From an uncultured Clostridia bacterium (GTDB lineage: Bacteria; Bacillota; Clostridia; Christensenellales; Aristaeellaceae), in contig CALVTV010000008.1 in NCBI GenBank assembly GCA_944363005.1, positions 1-7,241 on the forward strand: a stretch of DNA of 7,241 nt, given 5' to 3'. The translations under genes were made by a program, and so were the position numbers. Positions 1-5,319 of this stretch are shown here, piece after piece. The notes under the pieces were generated by a model, which saw nothing but the letters and a program-made list of their open reading frames with translations, was not told the origin of the DNA and did not search any database. Within the stretch, counting starts at the first letter, position 1, and every line of letters starts with the position of its first letter.

Positions 1-264
1 GTTCTCTCCACGCTCAAGTACTTCCGCGATGAATACGAAGCGCATATCTACGAAAAGCGCTGCCCGGCCGGCCACTGCAAGGCCCTTGTTTCCTACAAGA
101 TCGATCCGCAAAAGTGCAGAGGCTGCACGCTCTGCGCGCGCAACTGCCCGGTGAACTGCATCAGCGGCAAAGTGCGCGAACCGCACGTGATTGACAGCAC
201 CAAGTGCATCAAGTGTGGCACCTGCATCGAAAAGTGCAAGTTCGGTGCGATTACCAAGGGCTGA
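1..264 (+). CDS. hydB: [FeFe]-hydrogenase NADH-binding subunit HydB/HndC, C-terminal part (5' end outside window)
   Basis: This is the last 87 codons of a NuoF-like flavin subunit that exchanges electrons between NAD(H), ferredoxin and the catalytic subunit in soluble electron-bifurcating hydrogenases. The frame is open from base 1 to a TGA at 262-264. Visible residues begin with a YFRDEYEAHI segment followed by CPAGHC (visible C21, C26), which is typical of the join between the NuoF core and its C-terminal extension. Then come two classic [4Fe-4S] ferredoxin motifs: C39-x2-C42-x2-C45-x3-C49-P, and C69-x2-C72-x2-C75-x3-C79. This bacterial-ferredoxin tail separates HydB/HndC from respiratory NuoF. 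The FMN and NADH sites lie outside the window. The gene ends 20 nt before hydA on the same strand, so the two are almost certainly co-transcribed. A formate dehydrogenase-linked homologue is the alternative, but the hydA neighbour argues for a hydrogenase. Confidence 0.93.
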   Translation, partial: VLSTLKYFRDEYEAHIYEKRCPAGHCKALVSYKIDPQKCRGCTLCARNCPVNCISGKVREPHVIDSTKCIKCGTCIEKCKFGAITKG

Positions 265-270
265 GAGCCA

Positions 271-277
271 GAAGGAG
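271..277 (+). promoter_or_regulatory. Ribosome binding site that fixes the hydA start
   Basis: The sequence GAAGGAG lies in the 20-nt gap between the hydB stop and hydA, with the last G seven bases before the ATG at 285. That spacing is ideal. It favours ATG 285 over the in-frame ATG at 291, and over the much earlier in-frame ATG at 204, which lies inside hydB and would add 27 residues unrelated to a ferredoxin domain. Confidence 0.85.
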
Positions 278-284
278 TAAGTAC

Positions 285-2018
285 ATGGCAATGGTAAATG
301 TTACGATTGACGGCGTCAAGCTGTCGGTTCCTGCCGGCACAACCGTGCTCGAAGCCGCCCATCAGGCCAATATCCGCATTCCGACCCTGTGTTACCTCAA
401 GGACATCAACCAGTTCGGCTCTTGCCGTATGTGTGTGGTTGATATTGGCGCCCGTTCGCTGGCGGCGGCCTGTGTGATGCCTGTCAGCGAGGGCATGCTT
501 GTGAAAACCAATACGCCCGCCGTTCGCGCCGCTCGAAAAGCTGTGTTGGAGCTGATCCTCTCCAATCACGAGCGCAAATGTCTCTCCTGTGTCCGCAGCC
601 AGAACTGCGAATTGCAGGCGCTCGCCCGCGAACTGGGCGTGGATGAAAACCGCTTCGAAGGGCAAAACATCGAGTATCCGCTCGACATGCTCTCCCCTTC
701 CATCGTCCGCGATCCAAACAAGTGCATCCTCTGCCGCCGCTGCGTGGGTGTTTGCCGAGAGATTCAGGGCATCGGCGCAATCGGCCCTGTTCTGCGCGGA
801 TTCAAAACCGAAATTGCGCCATCCTTTGGCAAGAGCCTCAGTGAAACCAACTGCATCAACTGCGGTCAATGTGTCGTTGCGTGTCCCGTTGGCGCGCTCA
901 CAGAAAAAGACGCTACGCAACGTGTCTGGGACGCACTCGCAGATCCGGACAAAGTTGTCGTCGTTCAGCCCGCTCCTGCCATTCGCGTTGCCCTCGGTGA
1001 GGAATTTGGCCTGCCCATCGGCACGCGGGTGACCGGCAAGATGACGCAGGCGCTGCGCCGTCTGGGATTCGATAAGGTGTTCGATACGGATTTCGGCGCA
1101 GATCTGACGATCATGGAGGAAGCCACTGAACTGCTTCATCGCATTGAGGAGGGCGGCGCTCTGCCCATGTTCACCTCCTGCTCCCCGGGATGGATCAAGT
1201 ACCTGGAGCACAATTTCCCGGAGCTGATTCCCAATCTGTCTACCTGCAAGTCCCCCATGGAAATGGAAGGCGCCATCATCAAGAGCTATTACGCCGAGCA
1301 GGCCGGTATTGATCCGGAATCCATCGTGGTCGTCGGCGTCATGCCCTGCACGGCCAAGAAGTTTGAAGCCGCCCGACCGGAAATGGAGGTCAATGGCCTG
1401 CGTTCCGTGGATATTTCGATCACCACGCGCGAATTGGCCAGAATGATCCGGCAGGCCGGTATTGACTTTGCCAGCCTTCCGGATGCCGAGGACTTCGATG
1501 AATTGGTCGCTTCGTCTACGGGCGCTGCCGCAATCTTCGGCGCCACAGGCGGCGTGATGGAGGCCGCACTGCGTACGGCTGCCGATGTCTTGGAAGGGCG
1601 CAGCCTGGAGCACATCAACTATACCGAAGTGCGTGGCATTGAGGGCATCAAAGAAGCGACGTTCACATTGGGTGGCAAAGAGCTCAAGGTCGCCGTCGTT
1701 CACTCCACGGGTGCTGCCAAGCAGCTGATCAAACGGATTCAGGCCGGCGACAACAGCTACGCGTTCATTGAAGTCATGGCATGCCCAGGCGGCTGTGTCA
1801 ATGGCGGCGGACAACCCATCGTTTCCGCCTATAAGCGCATGGACATCGATCCGCGTGTCGCTCGCGCTCAGGGCCTCTACTCCGAAGACGAAGCCAAGAC
1901 AATCCGCAAGTCCCATGAGAATCCGGATATTAAAAAGCTCTATGCGGAATTCCTTGGCGAACCCAACAGCCATAAGGCGCACGAACTCCTGCATACGCAT
2001 TACACGCCCAGAACGTAA
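285..2018 (+). CDS. hydA: [FeFe]-hydrogenase catalytic subunit HydA/HndD, 577 aa
   Basis: Catalyses reversible H2 formation; with HydB it should couple NADH and reduced ferredoxin oxidation to H2 (or the reverse) in the cytoplasm. Domains in order: plant-type [2Fe-2S] (C36, C47, C50, C63); His-ligated [4Fe-4S] (H95, C99, C102, C108); two ferredoxin [4Fe-4S] clusters (C147/150/153 and C200; C190/193/196 and C157); the H-cluster domain (about 210-510); and the small-subunit region ending SHENP...HKAHELLHTHY. H-cluster motifs are TSCSPGW (297-303), MPCTAKKFE (353-361) and EVMACPGGCVNGGG (496-509). Numbering nearly matches Clostridium pasteurianum CpI: proton-path residues E279, E282, R286, C299 and S319 are all present, as are C355, C500 and C504. 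The oddity is S300, where CpI has ligand C300. Length fits HndD-type subunits; there is no extra C-terminal [2Fe-2S] domain as in Thermotoga. Group A3 is inferred from the hydB neighbour. Confidence 0.97.
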   Translation: MAMVNVTIDGVKLSVPAGTTVLEAAHQANIRIPTLCYLKDINQFGSCRMCVVDIGARSLAAACVMPVSEGMLVKTNTPAVRAARKAVLELILSNHERKCLSCVRSQNCELQALARELGVDENRFEGQNIEYPLDMLSPSIVRDPNKCILCRRCVGVCREIQGIGAIGPVLRGFKTEIAPSFGKSLSETNCINCGQCVVACPVGALTEKDATQRVWDALADPDKVVVVQPAPAIRVALGEEFGLPIGTRVTGKMTQALRRLGFDKVFDTDFGADLTIMEEATELLHRIEEGGALPMFTSCSPGWIKYLEHNFPELIPNLSTCKSPMEMEGAIIKSYYAEQAGIDPESIVVVGVMPCTAKKFEAARPEMEVNGLRSVDISITTRELARMIRQAGIDFASLPDAEDFDELVASSTGAAAIFGATGGVMEAALRTAADVLEGRSLEHINYTEVRGIEGIKEATFTLGGKELKVAVVHSTGAAKQLIKRIQAGDNSYAFIEVMACPGGCVNGGGQPIVSAYKRMDIDPRVARAQGLYSEDEAKTIRKSHENPDIKKLYAEFLGEPNSHKAHELLHTHYTPRT

Positions 2019-2057
2019 TTCCAGCCGGAGTCCGAACAAATGACTCTCCCATAATAC

Positions 2058-2100
2058 AAAAGAATCCGCTTTCAGTGACGTTTGAAAGCGGATTCTTTTA
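2058..2100. terminator. Bidirectional intrinsic terminator between hydA and mscS
   Basis: A perfect 16-bp inverted repeat pairs 2058-2073 with 2084-2099 around a 10-nt loop. The stem core is GAATCCGCTTTC, with AAAA at its outer left and TTTT at its outer right, so each strand's transcript gets a U-run at the stem base. It sits 40 nt past the hydA stop and about 75 nt past the mscS stop, so it can end both convergent transcripts. Confidence 0.93.
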
Positions 2101-2124
2101 TGCGTCGTCTTGAAAAATTCGTTT

Positions 2125-2172
2125 TTAGTGATCTTCCCGTATCGAATCAATCATATGCACGTTCAGATGCGG
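2125..2172 (-). other. In-frame continuation of mscS beyond its TAA stop (relic C-terminus)
   Basis: Reading on in the mscS frame after the TAA at 2173-2175 gives 15 sense codons, PHLNVHMIDSIREDH, then a second TAA at 2125-2127. The PHLNVHM segment matches the end of the MscS fold. As I recall it, E. coli MscS reads GISFPYPQMDVNF where this gene reads GISMT, stop, PHLNVHM, so the two align without a gap and the stop falls on the aromatic residue. The segment is therefore probably the former, or read-through, end of the protein and not spacer DNA. Its match to the family is seen directly; whether it is ever translated is not known. Confidence 0.75.
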
Positions 2173-2946
2173 TTAAGTCATGGAAATCCCCACTTCATCA
2201 AAGCAGGTTTTGACATTCTCTACAATGGTAAAGTACACGTTCCAATACTCTTCCGACGACGTCCAAACTCGCAGCACATATTCAATGGCATTATCTCCAT
2301 AACGATTGACTGCCACAAACGGGGCAGGCTCCTGCTGCACCTGGGGAAGCGCCGCCGCCTTGAGAATTGCTGCTTTTACCTTCGTGATGTCATCATCATA
2401 CGATGCAGAAAACGTCAAGTCCACACGTCTACTTGTCACAGCCGTATAGTTGATGATCTTGGCCGACGCAATCTCGCTGTTCGGCACATAAATCGTCTTT
2501 TGATCTGGCGTCAACATGGTCGTATACGTCATGCCAATCTCCTGAACGCTACCGGACACCTCTCCAACCTCGATATAATCCCCAACGCGGAACGGATGCG
2601 TGGACAAGAGCATCACTCCACTCGCCAAATTGGTCAAAGCGCCTTGAACGGCAAGAGAAACAGCCAAAGAAGCAACGCTCAACAGCGCAACCATCGACGT
2701 CACGTCGATTCCCAACGAGCTGGCAACGATGAGAACCATCAGCACCCAAAGAAGAATATGCATCGCCGAGCGAAGAAATTTCGCGATGGTTTTCTCCAAC
2801 TTCGAGCGCGAGAGCAATTTGTCCACGATGTTGAGAACAAGTCTCGAAGAAAAATATGCAACGATAAAAGTAATGACTGCGGCGGGGATCTTCTCCAGCG
2901 TGATGACGGAGAATAAATTCTGTAGGGTAGAGACTTCTGTAGGCAT
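2173..2946 (-). CDS. mscS: MscS-family mechanosensitive ion channel, 257 aa, C-terminally shortened
   Basis: A membrane channel that opens under tension to release solutes during osmotic downshock; MscS works as a heptamer. Predicted helices: TM1 about 15-41 (AAVITFIVAYF), TM2 about 60-80 (ILLWVLMVLIVASSLGI), and TM3 about 85-116, the Ala/Gly-rich pore helix (ALLSVASLAVSLAVQGALTN). The signature beta-domain follows: HPFRVGDYIEVGEVSGSV (117-134), then TTM, the YVPNSEI segment (153-159) and IINYT. The C-terminal alpha-beta domain runs to residue 257. E. coli MscS has 286 residues; this one stops early at GISMT, with family-like codons after the stop (see 2125-2172). ATG 2944-2946 is the first start available, because an in-frame TAG lies 21 nt upstream. 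The Shine-Dalgarno GGGG is 11 nt from the ATG, slightly far. It is transcribed alone from its own promoter, convergent with hydA. Confidence 0.93.
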   Translation of the reverse strand: MPTEVSTLQNLFSVITLEKIPAAVITFIVAYFSSRLVLNIVDKLLSRSKLEKTIAKFLRSAMHILLWVLMVLIVASSLGIDVTSMVALLSVASLAVSLAVQGALTNLASGVMLLSTHPFRVGDYIEVGEVSGSVQEIGMTYTTMLTPDQKTIYVPNSEIASAKIINYTAVTSRRVDLTFSASYDDDITKVKAAILKAAALPQVQQEPAPFVAVNRYGDNAIEYVLRVWTSSEEYWNVYFTIVENVKTCFDEVGISMT

Positions 2947-3020
2947 TAGCGCAAAAACCCCTTTCTACGCTCCTTGTATCAAAACTCTGTAACCTTCATA
3001 CAATGAGCTTCTCTATGCGT

Positions 3021-3049
3021 ATTATACCATACTCACCTTTTACAGACAA
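3021..3049 (-). promoter_or_regulatory. Predicted sigma-A-type promoter of mscS
   Basis: On the minus strand, TTGTCT (-35, at 3044-3049) is followed by exactly 17 nt and then a perfect TATAAT (-10, at 3021-3026) preceded by TGG, an extended -10. The start of transcription would be near 3014, leaving a leader of about 68 nt before the mscS ATG. No other gene lies between this promoter and mscS. Confidence 0.82.
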
Positions 3050-3066
3050 AAACATTTATTTCATCG

Positions 3067-3104
3067 GGAAAGCATACCTGACATTATTCAAGCTGGTGCT
3101 TTCC
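3067..3104. repeat. Inverted repeat upstream of the mscS promoter
   Basis: GGAAAGCA at 3067-3074 is the exact reverse complement of TGCTTTCC at 3097-3104, with 22 nt between; ACC/GGT inside can extend the stem past a small bulge. Neither side is followed by a T-run, so it does not look like a terminator. It ends 18 bp upstream of the mscS -35 box. It could be an operator or a remnant. Nothing else is recognisable between the glf terminator and the mscS promoter. Confidence 0.35.
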
Positions 3105-3152
3105 TAGACAACAAACTCTGTCTGCGTTTCCGCCATACATAGCCTGTGATCG

Positions 3153-3185
3153 CAAAAATTCCCAGCGAATGCATTGCTGGGAATT
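3153..3185 (-). terminator. Intrinsic terminator of glf
   Basis: A perfect 10-bp stem pairs AATTCCCAGC with GCTGGGAATT (3176-3185 with 3157-3166) around a 9-nt loop. On the minus strand it is followed by a continuous T-run, GGGAATTTTTGCG. It begins 17 nt past the glf TAG stop (3203-3205), as expected for the end of a single-gene transcript. Confidence 0.9.
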
Positions 3186-3202
3186 CCATTGCTTCACAAA
3201 GA

Positions 3203-4324
3203 CTACGCGCCAAACTCCTTTTTGCACAGTTCCAACGTGCGAGCGACGACTGCATCCATATCGTAATACCGGTACTCGGCCAGCCTGCCGCAAAAGAGCA
3301 CTTGAGACTCTGCGTCCGCCCAGGCTTTATAGCGCTGGTACAAAGCCATATTCTGTTCATCGTTCACCGGATAATAAGGTTCGTCGCCCGGTTTCCATTC
3401 CAAGCTGTATTCCCGGCTGATAACCGTATGCGGGAGGTCTTTTCCTTCCGCATCCTTTCCAAACTCAAACCACTTGTGTTCAATGATGCGCGTAAAAGGC
3501 GTTTCACGGTCCGTATAATTCATCACGGCATTGCCCTGATAATTGCCGATGTCCAGAATTTCATGCTCAAAGCGCACGCATCGATACTGCAAAGCTCCCA
3601 ATGCATAGCGATAAAATGCATCAATCGGGCCGGTAAAGACGACCTTGTTTGCCACCGCATCGTATTCCGCTTTATCTTTTAAATAATCCACGCCCAGGCG
3701 CACTTCCACGCCCTCCAGCATGTTCTGAATCATCCGGGTATAACCGCCGATGGGAATTCCCTGATACCGCGCGTTGAAGTAGTTATTGTCAAACGTAAAG
3801 CGAACAGGAAGGCGCTTGATGATAAAGGCCGGCAAATCACGGCAATCCCGCCCCCATTGCTTCTCGGTGTATCCCTTGACAAGCTTTTCAAAAATATCCC
3901 TGCCCACCAACGATATGGCTTGCTCTTCGAGATTCTTGGGCTCCGTGATTCCTTCCGCTTTTCTCTGGCTTTCGATCATTTTCTCCGCCTCTGCGGGAGT
4001 CGTCACGCCCCACATCCGATTAAACGTGTACATGTTAAAGGGCATGGAATACAGCTCACCATGGTAATTGGCGACTGGACTGTTTGTATACCGGTTAAAC
4101 TGCGCAAATTGCTGCACGTATGTCCATACCTGATCCAGATTGGTATGGAAGATGTGCGCTCCATATCGATGCACATGGATTCCCTCGATCTGCTCCGTAT
4201 AGACATTTCCGCCGATATGATCGCGCTTTTCCAGTACCAAGACACTCTTCCCTGCCGCTTTGGCTTCATGTGCGAAAACAGCTCCGCTAAGACCAGCTCC
4301 GACAATCAAATAATCGTATTTCAT
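3203..4324 (-). CDS. glf: UDP-galactopyranose mutase (Glf), 373 aa
   Basis: A cytoplasmic FAD enzyme that converts UDP-galactopyranose to UDP-galactofuranose, the donor for galactofuranose in cell-surface glycans. The N-terminus has the FAD Rossmann motif VGAGLSGAVFAHE (8-20), followed by VLVLEKRDHIGGNVYT and then the family hallmark HRYGAHIFHT. The substrate region carries KGYTEKQWG, LPVRFTFDNNYF (with the conserved Arg), YQGIPIGGYT, a TRIIEHKWF segment, SREYS, and DEPYYPVND. The C-terminal FAD-binding block is GRLAEYRYYDMD. Length matches bacterial UGMs (about 365-390), and every block I would expect is present, so the enzyme is probably active. AGGGG lies 10 nt before ATG 4322-4324. The gene has its own promoter and terminator, and no glycosyltransferase lies next to it, so its galactofuranosyltransferases must be encoded elsewhere. 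Confidence 0.97.
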   Translation of the reverse strand: MKYDYLIVGAGLSGAVFAHEAKAAGKSVLVLEKRDHIGGNVYTEQIEGIHVHRYGAHIFHTNLDQVWTYVQQFAQFNRYTNSPVANYHGELYSMPFNMYTFNRMWGVTTPAEAEKMIESQRKAEGITEPKNLEEQAISLVGRDIFEKLVKGYTEKQWGRDCRDLPAFIIKRLPVRFTFDNNYFNARYQGIPIGGYTRMIQNMLEGVEVRLGVDYLKDKAEYDAVANKVVFTGPIDAFYRYALGALQYRCVRFEHEILDIGNYQGNAVMNYTDRETPFTRIIEHKWFEFGKDAEGKDLPHTVISREYSLEWKPGDEPYYPVNDEQNMALYQRYKAWADAESQVLFCGRLAEYRYYDMDAVVARTLELCKKEFGA

Positions 4325-4408
4325 ATTCTCTGCTTCCCCTTTGAATTCAACATCCCGGCTTTTTCATTTCCGGTCCAGCAGTCAGAAAAACAAAACCCGT
4401 ACCTTTTT

Positions 4409-4437
4409 ATCATACCATATCAGAGCGTTCCTTGCAA
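4409..4437 (-). promoter_or_regulatory. Predicted sigma-A-type promoter of glf
   Basis: On the minus strand TTGCAA (-35, at 4432-4437) is separated by exactly 17 nt from TATGAT (-10, at 4409-4414), which is preceded by TGG, an extended -10. Transcription would start near 4402, giving a leader of about 77 nt before the glf ATG. The box lies in the 138-nt gap after the upstream surA-like gene, where I see no terminator, so some read-through into glf is possible. Confidence 0.75.
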
Positions 4438-4462
4438 ATCCTTATCGCAAATTGCTTTTGTG

Positions 4463-5170
4463 TCAGTATAACGTAACCTCAGCGCTCTGAGCAAGCTCAT
4501 CGATGCGCGCGTCGAGCTTGATCTGGCATCGTTCCGAATAAATCGTATAGGCCAACTGATCATAGACCTCCTGCGTCAGCTCGGTTTCTTCCGAGTTCTG
4601 TTCATCGAAGGCCGCTTGTACCTCTTCCTCGGTCACCGGACAATCCCGGGTCAGCCACGCATAGTAATTCACTGTTGCAATCTGTGTACGATACACGTCG
4701 ATGTAGTCCTCCACAGTGACGCCCAGAAGCTGAGCATAGGTCAGCGCATATTCGGACATGTCCGCGTCATCATCGGTCTCCAACGTTTCACGAATGCTTT
4801 CTCCTACGTCCTTGAGCGCCTGCTCGTATGCGGCCTGCCCCTGCTCCAGACACCAATCTTCCGTCGCTTCATCCAGGTCATAGCAGCCTTGTGCGCGCAT
4901 ATCCTGCTCAACAAGCATATCCTCAATGGCCGCCGTGAGCGCCAAATCCTGTACGTAAGCCTTGATGGTCTCATCCGCCAAGTCTGCCCCCGAATTGCCG
5001 TACATGATGTAATAATAGCTTTCCATCGAGGCATACTCGGATTCAAGCAGCTCTTCACCATTCACCAGCGCAATCACCGGGGCTTCTGCGTTGTCTTCCG
5101 CCAAAGCGCAACCCATCGTCAGAAACAACGCGGCCAGCACCACCAGTGCGCGCAAAAAGTTCTTTCTCAT
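4463..5170 (-). CDS. Exported protein with SurA-N-like (PPIase-chaperone-type) start, no rotamase domain, 235 aa
   Basis: The N-terminus is a clear secretion signal: MRKN with two basic residues, a hydrophobic core (LVVLAALFLTMG), then CALA-ED, a good signal peptidase I site after residue 24. C21 gives a poor lipobox (T-M-G-C at -3 to +1), so a lipoprotein is less likely. Mature residues 31-46, PVIALVNGEELLESEY, match the opening of SurA/PrsA-type chaperone domains (usually a VNG(E/D)x-I/L-xxxE(F/Y) pattern). The rest is acidic and mostly helical in character, with a TEEEVQAAFDEQ stretch near 176-187 of the kind found in such proteins. No parvulin rotamase domain is present, and the length is short compared with PrsA (about 290). 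I infer an extracytoplasmic folding helper or solute-handling protein; the exact job is unknown. GAGGTG lies 7 nt before the ATG at 5168-5170. Confidence 0.75.
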   Translation of the reverse strand: MRKNFLRALVVLAALFLTMGCALAEDNAEAPVIALVNGEELLESEYASMESYYYIMYGNSGADLADETIKAYVQDLALTAAIEDMLVEQDMRAQGCYDLDEATEDWCLEQGQAAYEQALKDVGESIRETLETDDDADMSEYALTYAQLLGVTVEDYIDVYRTQIATVNYYAWLTRDCPVTEEEVQAAFDEQNSEETELTQEVYDQLAYTIYSERCQIKLDARIDELAQSAEVTLY

Positions 5171-5193
5171 ACATGCACCTCATTCCATCCAAT

Positions 5194-5260
5194 GTTTAAA
5201 GAAATGCGCCCAGGGTGTACAACCAAATTGCTTCGGTTCGCGCTGTCCACCCCGGGCGCA
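5194..5260 (-). terminator. Large branched terminator downstream of the GH3 gene
   Basis: On the minus strand TGCGCCCGGGGTG (5248-5260) pairs with CACCCTGGGCGCA (5205-5217) over 13 bp with one G-U wobble, followed by TTTCTTTAAAC. The 30-nt loop holds a second small stem (AACC/GGTT). The hairpin begins 59 nt past the GH3 stop and ends about 24-34 nt before the start codon of the next gene, leaving no clear room for a separate promoter after it. Confidence 0.82.
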
Positions 5261-5319
5261 TCGATGATTCAGTTTAGGGTGCCGGTGGAGCCATCAAGCT
5301 GCCAAACCACCCGCTCAGA

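Noticed and set aside
204..284. Upstream in-frame extension of hydA from ATG 204
   Set aside because: It lies inside the hydB coding sequence, adds 27 residues before the ferredoxin fold, and lacks the Shine-Dalgarno site that ATG 285 has.
93..2150. A 685-codon open frame on the minus strand running antisense to all of hydA and the end of hydB
   Set aside because: Over hydA its codons are the exact reverse complements of the hydA codons, so a stop appears only where hydA would use TTA, CTA or TCA, which this GC-rich gene avoids. The translation has no recognisable domain, and the opposite strand encodes an unmistakable hydrogenase. It is a composition artefact.
2110..2916. A 268-codon open frame on the plus strand opposite mscS
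   Set aside because: The translation is rich in His, Arg and Asn with no domain. It overlaps a clear MscS gene with a good promoter on the other strand, and begins directly after the hydA terminator with no promoter of its own.
5120..5160. Lipoprotein signal (Cys21) in the surA-like protein
   Set aside because: The residues before Cys are T-M-G and do not fit the usual lipobox well, while ALA-E right after is a clean signal peptidase I site.
5183..5222. Possible promoter overlapping the GH3 terminator (TTGTAC, 17 nt, TTAAAC on the minus strand)
   Set aside because: Only 3 of 6 consensus bases match in each box and the -35 would lie inside the terminator stem region, so I do not call it.
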